NCBI GenBank assembly: GCA_947564735.1 | Contig: CANOEC010000003.1 | Location: 1-64,000, forward strand | Length of the DNA stretch: 64,000 bases | Origin: an uncultured Lachnospiraceae bacterium | GTDB lineage: Bacteria; Bacillota; Clostridia; Lachnospirales; Lachnospiraceae | Direction: 5' to 3' | Part shown: in pieces, positions 36,354 through 45,430 of the stretch | Layout of the letters: each line of letters opens with the position of its first letter | Numbering within the stretch: the first letter of the stretch is position 1 | The notes under the pieces: generated by a model | What the model was told of the DNA's origin: nothing | The model's input: only the letters and a program-made list of their open reading frames with translations | The model's database searches: none | Program-made: the position numbers and the translations under genes

Positions 36354-39300
36354 TTATACCGCTGCAGTTACCGCCTGCGCGCCTGCTCCGAAAATACTGT
36401 ACAGATAAAGGAATCCGCAATATCCTTCTTCATTTAAAAGTGATTTGAGATCATAACCCGCCGGTATTACAAGCTGATACCATTTTCCTTTGTACGCAAA
36501 TTTCAGATTAACTGCCAAATCCGGTCTCTTGCTGAGCGCATCGATAACCTTCCGGTCGAAGCTCATCCATGTCTTGGTTACGATTGTCAGTTCCGAACCT
36601 TGCAAAGTAAGATCCAGATGGGGGCTGGTGCGCCTTATGGTCTTAGCCGCCAATATACTGTCTCTGCACACCTCAAGGAAACCGGCATAGGTATATGATG
36701 CGTCACTCGCGCCGCTCCATTGCCCGGAATCATAATAAGTCGGATTCTCGTAGGAGAGTGCGTCGGAAGCGACGGCGTCGATCCAGAATGGCGTGAAGGT
36801 CTCCGCCTTGGTTGCGCCGGTTTCTCCGATTCCCGGTTTTACGGTTCCGGGTTTTACGGGAGCCGGACGTAAAGCATCGTACTCTGCCTGTGCAACCAGC
36901 AGCTCTCTGTATGCTCTATCCCATTTCGTCTTTGCTTCCTCTCTGGCAGTCTCCGCCTGCGTATACTGCTCCCTCTTGCCGGCAAGCGTATTTTCGGCAT
37001 CCGAAACCGCAGCGAGCGCTTCCTTATATGCCCGCGTATACTCGTTGAGGTATGTAAAATCCTTGTCGGTAATCTCGTTTTCAAGCGCCTGCTCGAAAGA
37101 AAGCCGTCTTGCACGCTGCAGTTTATCCATTGCGATGTCTAACGCCTCTATCTTCTGCTTCAATGTCTCGCGCGCATCCATAATCGACTGCGCCGTGCTC
37201 TCCAAGGCGGCAACAGCGTCGTCGTAATTCTTCTTTGCCGCGTCTGCCCTTTCCATCGCATCTGCGACCGCCGCATGATCCTTGCGAAGCTGCGCAACCG
37301 CCGCATCTGCTGTGTCCGCCTCTTTTTCTAAGCTTTCGGCATCCGCTATTTCTTTTTCCAGCCAGCTCAGCTTCGCCTCCAAATCGGCAAGAACAGCTTG
37401 CTTATCGGTCAGATTTTGCTCGGCTTCTGCATATGCCTGTGCCGCCGCTGCCGCAAGCGCCTTCTTTTCCTGCAAGCTGGTTTCTTTCGCTCCCGCACCA
37501 GCGTATGCTGATTTCAACGCGGCAACCTTTCCGTCCGTGTCTTCGCTTAAGCCCTCTACAAACGAATCCAGACTGGCTTTTGCATCAGAAACCTCCGTCT
37601 CCTTATTGGTAACATCCGTTTTCGCCTCGACGGTCGCCGCCGCCAGACCGCCCACGCCGTTTAACGCGGTGTCCGCATCGGTTACCGCCTGCAGCTTTGT
37701 ATTCAATTCATCTTGTGCAGTCTTAAGCGCCTCCGCCGCTTCTGTCGCTGCTGTCTGCGCCTTCTCAAGCGCCGCCTGCTTCTGTGCCGCTGTCTCCTTC
37801 TTTTTCTCCAGCCCAAGCACCTGTTTCAGAGCGTCAAGCGCACTGCGTTTTTTCTCAAAAGAAGCGTTTTCATCTAATAGGAGTGATTTCGCCGCCTCTA
37901 GTAAGGACGCGCTTTCTTTGTTGTTTTCAATGGCTTCCCGGAACTTGGATAACGCCGTTTCGTATGCTTCCTTTGCCGCAAGGTAAGCTTCCACCGCATC
38001 CTTTTGTGCCTCATTCAGCTCATCTAAGATACCCGGATTTCCTTCAACATCCTCCGGCGTAAGATTGCCAAGGGCATTTGTTTTATCCGTCATATCGGTC
38101 TGAGTTGTCTGTAACGCATCCAGAGCGCCCACTACCGCGTCGATTGCCTGCTCTGCATTCTCCGCCGCCTCTACGGCGCTGTCTGCCGCGTCTTTCTCCT
38201 CCTGCGCCGCCGTCAACCTGTCTGCCGCATCGTCGCTCTCCGTCTGTTTCCTGTTCAGTTCCTCTTCGGCTGCTTCCCTTGCTGCGATCGCCTCGGCAAG
38301 CCTCTGCCTTGCCGCATCCTCTGCCTTCTCTGCACTCTCCAGCGCCTGAATCAAGTTCTCAAGTTCCTCCTGCGCCGTCTTTAACGCCTCGGCTTTTTCG
38401 TTATACTGCGTTTTAATATCCTCGTTGTCTAAACCGTTGACGGCTGCATCCAGAGCCTGCTTCGCCTCTTCAAGCTGTCTCTGCGCTTCTTCCACTGCGG
38501 CTTCCGCTTCCTGCTTTGCTGACTCTGCCGCTGTTTTCTCTGCTTCTGCAGCCTTTACTTCCGCATTCGCCTCTTCGATTTTCTCGTTGGTCGGATCGAG
38601 CTGCGACTGAGCGGCGTCACGCTCTGCTGCCGCCTCCTCCGCCTTCTTTCTCGCTTCCTCCGCCGCCTGCTGCGCATTCAGAATCGCCTGTTCGGAATCG
38701 GAATCCCCTCCTTCTTGCTGTTTCGCGTCCTCCAAATCTTTATTTGCCTGGGTAACCTGATTGGCTTTATCTGTCAGATCGTCTATGATATCTTTATTGT
38801 TCTCGTCCGCCACCTTATCATCATAAGCATTTTGAGCGTCATCTTTTTCCTGCTGTGCCGTGCCCGCTTCTTTTTCGGCGTCCGTCACGGCGTCCGCAAA
38901 CTTATCCTTCGCGTCCTGTCCGGCTTGTTCCTTCTTATCCTCTGCTTCGTCAAGCTTATCCTGCGCGGCATCTAAATCCTTCTTCGCCTCTGCTTCCGCT
39001 TCTTCCGCATCCTCAAGCTCCTTCTTAGCGTCGCTCTCCTTCTCCTTCGCATCTTCAAGAGCATCCTCCGCCTTCTCAAGCTCAGTCTTTTCATCCGGCT
39101 CTTCTGCTGGCGGCGTCACTGGTGTCTGTTCCCCCTCTGTCGGCGTTGTCGGCGTCTGTTCTCCCTCCGTCGGCGTTGTCGGCGTCTGTTCCCCCTCCGT
39201 CGGCGTTGTCGGCGTCTGTTCTCCCTCCGTCGGCGTTGTCGGTGTCTTTTCTCCCTCCGTCGGCGTTGTCGGCGTCTGTTCCCCTTCTGTCGGTGTTGTC

Positions 39301-39488
39301 GGTGTCTGTTCTCCCTCCGTCGGCGTTGTCGGTATTGTCGGTGTCTGTTCTCCCTCTGTCGGTGTTACCGGCGTCTGGTTACTCCCTGCTTCCTCTGCAT
39401 GCGTCGTCATCGGTGCAAGCGCTGCGGCAAATCCGACCGCCATCGCCATGGCAAGCCCCTTTCGATTCTCCATCGTTCTTCTTTTCAT
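36354..39488 (-). CDS. Secreted proline/threonine-repeat coiled-coil protein
   Basis: 1044 aa. A signal peptide (cleavage near MTTHAEEAG) is followed by about nine tandem TPTTPTEGEQ repeats (DNA unit 30 bp at 39120-39370). Roughly 700 residues of Ala/Glu/Lys-rich coiled coil follow, and then a proline linker (APVKPGTVKPGIGE) and a unique C-terminal domain of about 140 residues ending IFGAGAQAVTAAV. No LPxTG anchor is present. The design suggests an elongated cell-surface or matrix protein. The coiled coil is strongly biased and repetitive. The nearest RBS (GGGAGG) is 13 nt from the first ATG, so a start five codons later is possible. Confidence 0.75.
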   Translation of the reverse strand: MKRRTMENRKGLAMAMAVGFAAALAPMTTHAEEAGSNQTPVTPTEGEQTPTIPTTPTEGEQTPTTPTEGEQTPTTPTEGEKTPTTPTEGEQTPTTPTEGEQTPTTPTEGEQTPTTPTEGEQTPVTPPAEEPDEKTELEKAEDALEDAKEKESDAKKELEDAEEAEAEAKKDLDAAQDKLDEAEDKKEQAGQDAKDKFADAVTDAEKEAGTAQQEKDDAQNAYDDKVADENNKDIIDDLTDKANQVTQANKDLEDAKQQEGGDSDSEQAILNAQQAAEEARKKAEEAAAERDAAQSQLDPTNEKIEEANAEVKAAEAEKTAAESAKQEAEAAVEEAQRQLEEAKQALDAAVNGLDNEDIKTQYNEKAEALKTAQEELENLIQALESAEKAEDAARQRLAEAIAAREAAEEELNRKQTESDDAADRLTAAQEEKDAADSAVEAAENAEQAIDAVVGALDALQTTQTDMTDKTNALGNLTPEDVEGNPGILDELNEAQKDAVEAYLAAKEAYETALSKFREAIENNKESASLLEAAKSLLLDENASFEKKRSALDALKQVLGLEKKKETAAQKQAALEKAQTAATEAAEALKTAQDELNTKLQAVTDADTALNGVGGLAAATVEAKTDVTNKETEVSDAKASLDSFVEGLSEDTDGKVAALKSAYAGAGAKETSLQEKKALAAAAAQAYAEAEQNLTDKQAVLADLEAKLSWLEKEIADAESLEKEADTADAAVAQLRKDHAAVADAMERADAAKKNYDDAVAALESTAQSIMDARETLKQKIEALDIAMDKLQRARRLSFEQALENEITDKDFTYLNEYTRAYKEALAAVSDAENTLAGKREQYTQAETAREEAKTKWDRAYRELLVAQAEYDALRPAPVKPGTVKPGIGETGATKAETFTPFWIDAVASDALSYENPTYYDSGQWSGASDASYTYAGFLEVCRDSILAAKTIRRTSPHLDLTLQGSELTIVTKTWMSFDRKVIDALSKRPDLAVNLKFAYKGKWYQLVIPAGYDLKSLLNEEGYCGFLYLYSIFGAGAQAVTAAV

Positions 39489-39573
39489 TGTTTTTCTGAA
39501 ACCTCCCTTTTACTTATAATTCGGAATGATTTCCTAAAAATATTATATTCTCTGCGCAATATTTTTTCAACTC

Positions 39574-39831
39574 TTATGAAGCGGCTTTCACCGCTTCTCC
39601 CAAAGTATAGACAACAGACTCCGGATGATACGGGCAGTCGCATACCGTATCATAGTTAGATAAGTTCACTGCAACCAGTATCTTCTCCTCCTCATTGGAG
39701 TGCAGATAGACAAGCGGGTATTTCCATGGCTCACAGCAGATGAAATCAATTTCTCCCGCAGTGCATTTTATCCCCTTATCTGCAAAAAAAGTTGTATAAT
39801 TTCCAAAAATAATAGTACAATATCCATATTA
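39574..39831 (-). pseudogene. C-terminal fragment, possibly of a glycoside hydrolase
   Basis: An open frame without a start reads KYPLVYLHSNEEEKILVAVNLSNYD and ends YTLGEAVKAAS. This resembles the C-terminal beta domain of GH13-type glycosidases (short segments 'vyeRs..eekvLvvvN'). It is preceded by a stop and nothing upstream matches, so it is a remnant. Family guess is tentative. Confidence 0.4.
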
Positions 39832-39920
39832 TCGAAGTTTTACATACAAGGAAAGCGGCTGAGGGAAAATAAATGAGTTTGGCTTCATCCACACCGGCGA
39901 CACAGCGCTGCCCTGCGCCT

Positions 39921-40742
39921 TCACTCCCCAAACAGTCCGTCCGCCCACTTCTCCACGCCTTCACTAAACTGCTCTTCCCACTCGTCCAGTTTTTCATCCT
40001 GCATTCTCTCCAATTCCTTGATTTGCTGCTGCATCTCCTCAGAATATTCTTCTGCATTGATATTCCCCATGCAGGCACTTAGCAGGTCTTCGTCAAGATG
40101 GAGTATCCATGCGCCGTCCTCGCTATATGCAGTGGCAGTCACCTCAAAGGTACAGGTTTTACTTTTATCATACTCATTTATGATTGCAATCAGACCGCCT
40201 TTTTCATCAAAGATTTGTGAGAAATCTTTCAACATTTGACCAAGACCGCTCCCCTCGCCTGCCAGCATATTTTCCAAGATATCCATCTCATACGCACCCA
40301 TGACGCCGTTCATATCAATGTTGGTAATCTCCATCGTGATTTTCGCCTGATTGCCGTCTTCCTCTACGCTCTTCACCTCCCATGCCAGATTCTCAAGCAT
40401 TTTTTCATATAACTCTTGATGGAACTCATATTTGCTCCGGGCTTTGCCGAATTTTATCCCCGGCTGCAGCAGTTCATTAAACATGCGGTACTCACTCCTC
40501 ACCGGCGCTCCTAACCAGTTATATTCCGTCTGTATATAATTATCCGTACATGCATTAAACCGCTCCAAGTCCAGCGTCTTCATGCTCCCCATGGCGCATT
40601 CTGCCGCCTCCTTTGCCGAAAAACTGCCGGCTCGCGCCACGCCCTTTGCCTCTGCGCCGCACGCGCTAAGGAAAATGCCTGCGGCTAACACGATACTGCC
40701 AAGTACTGCCCTCATGCCTATTGCTTTTTTGATGGTTCTCAT
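39921..40742 (-). CDS. Lipoprotein of unknown function
   Basis: About 273 aa. The N-terminus has a hydrophobic signal and lipobox (GIFLSACG), so it is exported and lipid-anchored. The rest is acidic, helical (EQFSEGVEKW at the end), with no recognised family. Several in-frame ATGs cluster after AAGGAAAGG; the one with 9-nt spacing was chosen, and starts up to seven codons earlier are possible. Confidence 0.65.
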   Translation of the reverse strand: MRTIKKAIGMRAVLGSIVLAAGIFLSACGAEAKGVARAGSFSAKEAAECAMGSMKTLDLERFNACTDNYIQTEYNWLGAPVRSEYRMFNELLQPGIKFGKARSKYEFHQELYEKMLENLAWEVKSVEEDGNQAKITMEITNIDMNGVMGAYEMDILENMLAGEGSGLGQMLKDFSQIFDEKGGLIAIINEYDKSKTCTFEVTATAYSEDGAWILHLDEDLLSACMGNINAEEYSEEMQQQIKELERMQDEKLDEWEEQFSEGVEKWADGLFGE

Positions 40743-40927
40743 TTTCATCATCCTTTCCTTCATTTCGGTTGGCTGCGGATTACTCTGTCTTCATCTGCAT
40801 CTTCCTGCACTTGCAGACATCCTGCATCCGCCGTCTCCTCTTTACCCGTATTATATTTCCGGCGCTTTAACCATACAATAAGGATGACAGGAACCGTCGG
40901 TAAGACAACAAAAAAAGACACCGAACT

Positions 40928-42241
40928 CTATCCGCTTTTATCCATTCCATCCAGCGGTATCATTGCCGCAAAAGAAAACCATCCGTCCTCACATTTTAAT
41001 ACGCTGGTCCCATTATTTTTTCTGACCACGGAATCCACATTCAGCAGACCGATACCGTGCATCGCTTTGTTGCGCTTACTCGTTACAATCCTGTTATCCT
41101 TAATCCGTACAGGTTCCTTTACCGGATTACGGACTGCCAGAACAAGCTGTTGCTCTTCCACCAACATTTTAAACTGTATGACCTTATTCTGCGCAAGCTT
41201 CTCACAGCCTTCTATCGCATTGTCCAGAAGGTTGCCAAGTAATGTTACGATATCTTCCTCGCAAATCGTAAGCTGCGACAAGTCGCCGGAAACGATTGCC
41301 ATAACGATTCCCCTCTCCCGTGCCTCCTGATATTTCCGGTTCAGCATCACATTGACCACCACATGGTTTGTATTCACACACATCTGCCCCTCGCTAAGAC
41401 TTCCATTCAAGTCAGATATGTATTTCGCCGCCTCCCCTATCCGCCCGCTCTCAATCATCCCCTGAATGCAGTTTAACTGGTTCTTGTAATCATGAAAGAA
41501 ACGCCTCTGCTGTTCATAACGCTCCTTCATACTCTGATATAACTCCATCTGATTCTTTGTCTGCTCATGTATCTGCCGCAGATTTTGCATTTCAGACTCC
41601 TTCTCCAACATGCTGAGCATATAATAAAGTCCCAGCACATAAACCGCCGCAAATCCCATAATCGCCGCAAGCCTCGCATAATCGTCCCATATGCTGCCGC
41701 TGTTCGTCACTATGCCAAGCGCGATACTCACCATGATACCGATGGTAGAAACCAGTCCGATTCTCCCCCACTTCATCCCCGACAACGTATGCATGTGCCT
41801 GCCGGACCAATAGCGAAAGAGGAACATCAGACATAGATAACCGATGTCTATCACCGGCTCCATCATACTGCTCACCGCTTCGTATCCCGTTTCTGGAATT
41901 ATGTAAACCAAAGAGACAAAAAGTGCCGATACCAGCCAATAAATACCGCAAAAGACCACCGATAACATCAGATTCTTCATCACATGCATCTGAAAATAAA
42001 TCTGCGCCACAAAAAACACAACGATAATCACCCGTACCGGCTGCAAAATATAGGGCGGAATCTTCGTCACGGCAATTACCATAAAGCCTGCTGTAAACGC
42101 CATTGCCGCAGTATGACTAATCCACTCATGCTTCATCCTCCGCCTTTTTGCAACGGTCTCAAAGAATATCTGACAGCTCATTCCCATAAGAAATGACAAA
42201 ACAATACTTCTGATTACAAGTAAAAACATCTCTCCCATCAC
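40928..42241 (-). CDS. GHKL sensor histidine kinase (AgrC/CitA-like)
   Basis: 437 aa. About six N-terminal membrane helices (residues 5-195) are followed by a short coiled coil, the phospho-acceptor in RRFFHDYKNQLNCIQGM, and a GHKL ATPase domain (VTLLGNLLDNAIEGCEKL). This is the HPK10-type kinase that pairs with LytTR regulators. Its start overlaps the LytTR regulator gene by 4 bp, so the two form a two-component operon. No agrB/agrD-like peptide genes are nearby. Confidence 0.9.
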   Translation of the reverse strand: MMGEMFLLVIRSIVLSFLMGMSCQIFFETVAKRRRMKHEWISHTAAMAFTAGFMVIAVTKIPPYILQPVRVIIVVFFVAQIYFQMHVMKNLMLSVVFCGIYWLVSALFVSLVYIIPETGYEAVSSMMEPVIDIGYLCLMFLFRYWSGRHMHTLSGMKWGRIGLVSTIGIMVSIALGIVTNSGSIWDDYARLAAIMGFAAVYVLGLYYMLSMLEKESEMQNLRQIHEQTKNQMELYQSMKERYEQQRRFFHDYKNQLNCIQGMIESGRIGEAAKYISDLNGSLSEGQMCVNTNHVVVNVMLNRKYQEARERGIVMAIVSGDLSQLTICEEDIVTLLGNLLDNAIEGCEKLAQNKVIQFKMLVEEQQLVLAVRNPVKEPVRIKDNRIVTSKRNKAMHGIGLLNVDSVVRKNNGTSVLKCEDGWFSFAAMIPLDGMDKSG

Positions 42242-42951
42242 AGTGCTCCCTTATAAGCCACAAATGCTTCCTTCACCGCTTGAAACCTCGGACGCGGAAC
42301 CGGAAGCTCTCCACCCGTATCAAGGAACACTATATAATTGCTAATCCGCCTGATATGCTTCATGTTTACAAGATAACTTTTGTGAATCCGCAAAAAACCG
42401 TATGTTATCAATTTCTTTTCTATTGCATCCAGCTTGTCATAAATCTGATATGCCGTATCCCCGTTCTCCATATAATGAAAAATCGACTTATGCCCTCTGC
42501 TCTCAACAAATAAAATATTGTCCGTATACAGCCTCTTTTCTCCCTCCAAAAATGCAAAACTCACCTGTGCGACCTGCATTTTCTGCAAAATAGCCCGCAT
42601 ACATTCCTGCAAGGCGCCCTCCAGATTATCTTTCATCAGATAACGGACCGCATTCACCTTGTAGCCTTCCAGCGCATAGTCAATAAAAGCCGTCACAAAC
42701 ACAATATAAGTGTCGCTATGGTACGAGCGAATCCTCTCCGCCGTCTGAATCCCATCCAGCTCCTCCATATTGATATCCAGAAATACAATGTCAAATTTAA
42801 GACCATTCCCGCACGATTCCAAAAATTCTTTTCCCGACAAAAAAACATGTATTTCATAAGAAAGCTCATTTCTCCGCAGATACTGTTCCAGCAGGCTCTT
42901 TATTCTGTCACAATAAAACTGTTCATCATCACATATTGCCATTTGCAGCAT
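42238..42951 (-). CDS. LytTR-family response regulator
   Basis: 237 aa from an ATG 11 nt after GGAGG (an ATG three codons earlier lies too close). The receiver domain has AICDDEQFYC and the phospho-Asp in DIVFLDINMEELDG. The LytTR DNA-binding domain follows (LFVESRGHKSIFHY, FLRIHKSYLVNMKHI). It is a transcription factor paired with the GHKL kinase downstream. It lies 56 bp after the methyltransferase gene. Confidence 0.9.
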   Translation of the reverse strand: MLQMAICDDEQFYCDRIKSLLEQYLRRNELSYEIHVFLSGKEFLESCGNGLKFDIVFLDINMEELDGIQTAERIRSYHSDTYIVFVTAFIDYALEGYKVNAVRYLMKDNLEGALQECMRAILQKMQVAQVSFAFLEGEKRLYTDNILFVESRGHKSIFHYMENGDTAYQIYDKLDAIEKKLITYGFLRIHKSYLVNMKHIRRISNYIVFLDTGGELPVPRPRFQAVKEAFVAYKGAL

Positions 42952-43007
42952 ATATATCATGCCCTCCGTCCAATGCACTTGTTCTGAATAAGCAGACAAG
43001 TTTAAAT

Positions 43008-43736
43008 TTATCTTTTTACTGCCCTTACTAAAAAATACAATTCCGTAATATCCTCCATCTGACATTCCATATATCCATTTATCCAAAAACCACATTCCAG
43101 CAGCCCGCCCAAGTATTCCTCCATTGTGTGTCCATACTCAATCCATCCGGAATCATCATAGTCCAAGGAACAAAACGGCATCTTATGCACCGCCTTGTAA
43201 TAACCGTTCCCTTTTTCATCCGTAATATAATCACATACATAATTGATCGGGTTTGGCGCCATTATAATTAATGTGCCGTATTGTTTTAATACACGACAGC
43301 ATTCTTGAAACACCACTTTTATTTCTGGAACATACATCAAAGACGGAGGATTTATAATATAATCAAACTCACCGTCACAAAACTGTGAAAGATTGCACAT
43401 ATTGCCTTTCGCAATCCGGATTTTCAGTTTTTCTCTTTTTGCAATCTCCCGATCCTTTTCCAGCATCTTGTCCGAAATATCAATTACCGAAACATCTGCG
43501 CCTGCGCACGCCAATAGCGGTGCCTGCAGCCCTCCTGCGCCAGCAAGACACAAAACCCTTTTCCCTTTAATGTCACTAAGCCATTCCATCGGGATACTTT
43601 TTCCATAAAAATCTAATCTGAGTTTTCCTTCCCTTGCATCCCTTAACTGCTCATATGTGGCACAAGCCGTCCAGTCTGCATTGTTTCTCACAAGATCATC
43701 AACATTTTTCTCAACTCTGCTAAAAATACTATCCAC
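43008..43736 (-). CDS. SAM-dependent methyltransferase
   Basis: 242 aa. Rossmann motif I VLCLAGAGGLQAPLLACAGADVSVIDIS, followed by FDYIINPPSLMYVPE and the C-terminal VLKQYGTLIIMAPNP, mark a class I methyltransferase. The acceptor is unknown. It is the first gene of the unit leading to the LytTR/GHKL pair. Confidence 0.85.
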   Translation of the reverse strand: MDSIFSRVEKNVDDLVRNNADWTACATYEQLRDAREGKLRLDFYGKSIPMEWLSDIKGKRVLCLAGAGGLQAPLLACAGADVSVIDISDKMLEKDREIAKREKLKIRIAKGNMCNLSQFCDGEFDYIINPPSLMYVPEIKVVFQECCRVLKQYGTLIIMAPNPINYVCDYITDEKGNGYYKAVHKMPFCSLDYDDSGWIEYGHTMEEYLGGLLECGFWINGYMECQMEDITELYFLVRAVKR

Positions 43737-43952
43737 TGTTTATCACCTCAAAATTCCAATTCGGTCCATACACCGATTATACCCCTTTCCCACATCCATG
43801 CCAAGCGAACCGTTACTGCGCAATATATCGATAAAAAAAGAATGAACAGGCGTCTTCTGTATGGTGACATTGATTATAATCATTCTCCCTGCTTGCTTAT
43901 ACATAATAATTTTTTTATAATAACGTATATCATTTGTGGGGAGGTTGTGCTT

Positions 43953-44831
43953 ATGGCTCAAATCACGTCAAGAAACTTCAGGATTTTATGTGATTTTATG
44001 AAGATTCATAAATTTATGATCGAAATATATGAGAAAGATTGGAGAAATGGTGTTCCCGCCCCATTTTTGGAGTATGCGCTTTCCAGTGATTGGATGGACA
44101 AAACACGGACACATCGTTGGAAACTTTGGGAAGATACTGACCGTATAGCAGGTCTCGTTTTTTATGAAAATCCTGTCAGCGATGTATATTTCAGCCTGCG
44201 TCCGGGTTATGAGGAACTGGCGGAGGAGATGGTTGCATATGCGGTTTCATCTATGCCGCGTGTGGATGGTAATCTAAGATTTGTTATTTTTGATGGACAG
44301 GATGCAGTAAAAGCAGCGGCAGCAAAAATCGGCTTTCAACAATCTTCAGACTATGTGGAAAAGGTCTTTGATTTTGGACAGCCACTCAGTTATCCTCTGC
44401 CGGATGGGTTTCATTTTGTGGAATCGGAAAATCTTTCGGTCGAAAAAATAGCCGAGTGTTGTTGGAAAGGTTTTGACCATGAAAAGGAAGAAGGTGCTTG
44501 GAACAAAGATGCCGAGCATGGATACCATATGTTAATGTCACCGCATATGTGTCCGGAAGATTCTGTTGTCATTGAAAACGCAAAAGGAGAGTATGTCTGC
44601 TATGCGGGTATGTGGTGGACTCCGGAAAATCACCTTGCTTATATGGAACCACTATGCACGATTCCAAAGTATCGAAAGAAAGGGCTGGCTGCTGCGGCGC
44701 TTTCAGAGCATTACCGCAGACTGAAACCCTTAGGCGCTACGCATATGACCGGCGGCGGTGATATCTTTTATGAAAAAATAGGCTTCAAGCCTCTGGTTCA
44801 TTGGACTTTTTGGGAAGAAAAGAATAAATGA
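43953..44831 (+). CDS. GNAT-type N-acetyltransferase with long N-terminal region
   Basis: 292 aa from the ATG after GGGGAGG (8-nt spacing); an upstream open extension has no RBS. The C-terminal GNAT fold has YMEPLCTIPKYRKKGLAAAALSEHYRRL and FYEKIGFKPL. The first half (RTHRWKLWEDTDRIAGLVFYENP) is a second, degenerate GNAT-like half. It stands alone on the plus strand. Confidence 0.85.
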   Translation: MAQITSRNFRILCDFMKIHKFMIEIYEKDWRNGVPAPFLEYALSSDWMDKTRTHRWKLWEDTDRIAGLVFYENPVSDVYFSLRPGYEELAEEMVAYAVSSMPRVDGNLRFVIFDGQDAVKAAAAKIGFQQSSDYVEKVFDFGQPLSYPLPDGFHFVESENLSVEKIAECCWKGFDHEKEEGAWNKDAEHGYHMLMSPHMCPEDSVVIENAKGEYVCYAGMWWTPENHLAYMEPLCTIPKYRKKGLAAAALSEHYRRLKPLGATHMTGGGDIFYEKIGFKPLVHWTFWEEKNK

Positions 44832-44914
44832 TATCAGGCTGATTGCATCATAAAGGAAATCGCATCCCATCCATTATAGAGAGACATCTCATCACGGAGC
44901 TAAATATTTATTGA

Positions 44915-45016
44915 CAATTCAAACATTTCTTAACATCTGTTATCGTTGCTGTCGTGGGTGGTGCAATCTGTCATTACATCATCAAACGGTTAGACAGTGA
45001 TAAAGATGACAATTAG
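44915..45016 (+). pseudogene. Decayed Fst-like toxin ORF (TA copy 1)
   Basis: The frame encodes VVGGAICHYIIKRLDSDKDDN at its end, near-identical to the intact 32-aa peptide at 46686-46784 (about 80% over the C-terminal 20 residues). The upstream part has no start codon before a TGA at 44912, so the toxin is lost. The downstream terminator and antisense promoter are retained. Confidence 0.6.
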
Positions 45017-45044
45017 CCTCGGTCTGTTCCCCGCAAAGGAACAA

Positions 45045-45076
45045 GAAACCCTCAGAGCTGCAACTCTGAGGGTTTC
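45045..45076. terminator. Terminator shared by toxin copy 1 and its antisense RNA
   Basis: A 13-bp perfect stem (GAAACCCTCAGAG/CTCTGAGGGTTTC) with loop CTGCAA, followed by ATTTTGG on the plus strand. Confidence 0.75.
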
Positions 45077-45130
45077 ATTTTGGTGTTCCACATTGTCAGA
45101 AACACTGTGTTCTCTGTTTTGTCTGACGGC

Positions 45131-45159
45131 ATTATAGCATATGCAGAAACTGATTACAA
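45131..45159 (-). promoter_or_regulatory. Antisense RNA promoter of TA copy 1
   Basis: TTGTAA (45154-45159) and TATAAT (45131-45136) on the minus strand, 17 bp apart. The sequence around it is about 50 bp homologous to the promoter of the second copy (46898-46926). Confidence 0.6.
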
Positions 45160-45228
45160 GATACTCCAGCATGAATTTTCTATTTCAGACTGGAAAAAAT
45201 TCGGATTAAATAACAATTGATATTAAGA

Positions 45229-45265
45229 GAAGCGAAAATGCTTGAATTTTAAGTATTTCCGCTTC
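45229..45265 (-). terminator. Probable original tRNA-Gly terminator, now left of the att site
   Basis: A long imperfect stem (GAAGCG.AAAT.CTT / AAG.ATTT.CGCTTC) followed on the minus strand by TCTTAAT lies directly beyond the left att site, in the position expected for the terminator of the tRNA before the element inserted. Confidence 0.4.
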
Positions 45266-45272
45266 ATTAAAA

Positions 45273-45294
45273 AGAGCGCGAGACGGGACTCGAA
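45273..45294. repeat. attL-like site, duplicated 3' end of tRNA-Gly
   Basis: 22 bp identical to 47893-47914, the 3' end of the tRNA-Gly gene, with mismatches on both flanks. This is a direct repeat in the same orientation, the product expected when an element inserts into the tRNA 3' end. Confidence 0.85.
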
Positions 45295-45385
45295 TGATTC
45301 TCTCGTGTCCACGTATAATTGTCTGTTAATTCCAAATCTGCAGACTTGAATTTTCTGACAATTCGTGCCGGTCGGAAAGGACGTA

Positions 45386-45412
45386 TACCCCCGGTATAGT
45401 AATACGGGGGTA
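45386..45412 (+). promoter_or_regulatory. Candidate oriT / double-strand origin hairpin
   Basis: TACCCCCGGTAT and ATACGGGGGTA form a stem around AGTA, followed by CTAAATAC. The layout (C-run, stem, G-run, then TACxAAAT) resembles the oriT of Tn916/ICEBs1, recognised by relaxases of the Rep_trans/MobT family. It stands 18 bp before the start of just such a gene. Confidence 0.55.
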
Positions 45413-45430
45413 CTAAATACAAGGTGTGCC

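Noticed and set aside
38860-39519. Plus-strand repeat-rich ORFs opposite the coiled-coil protein
   Set aside because: They arise from the reverse reading of the 30-bp repeats; the signal peptide and RBS are on the minus strand.
40928-43736. Quorum-sensing agr locus
   Set aside because: The GHKL kinase and LytTR regulator fit, but no AgrB protease or AgrD peptide gene is present nearby.
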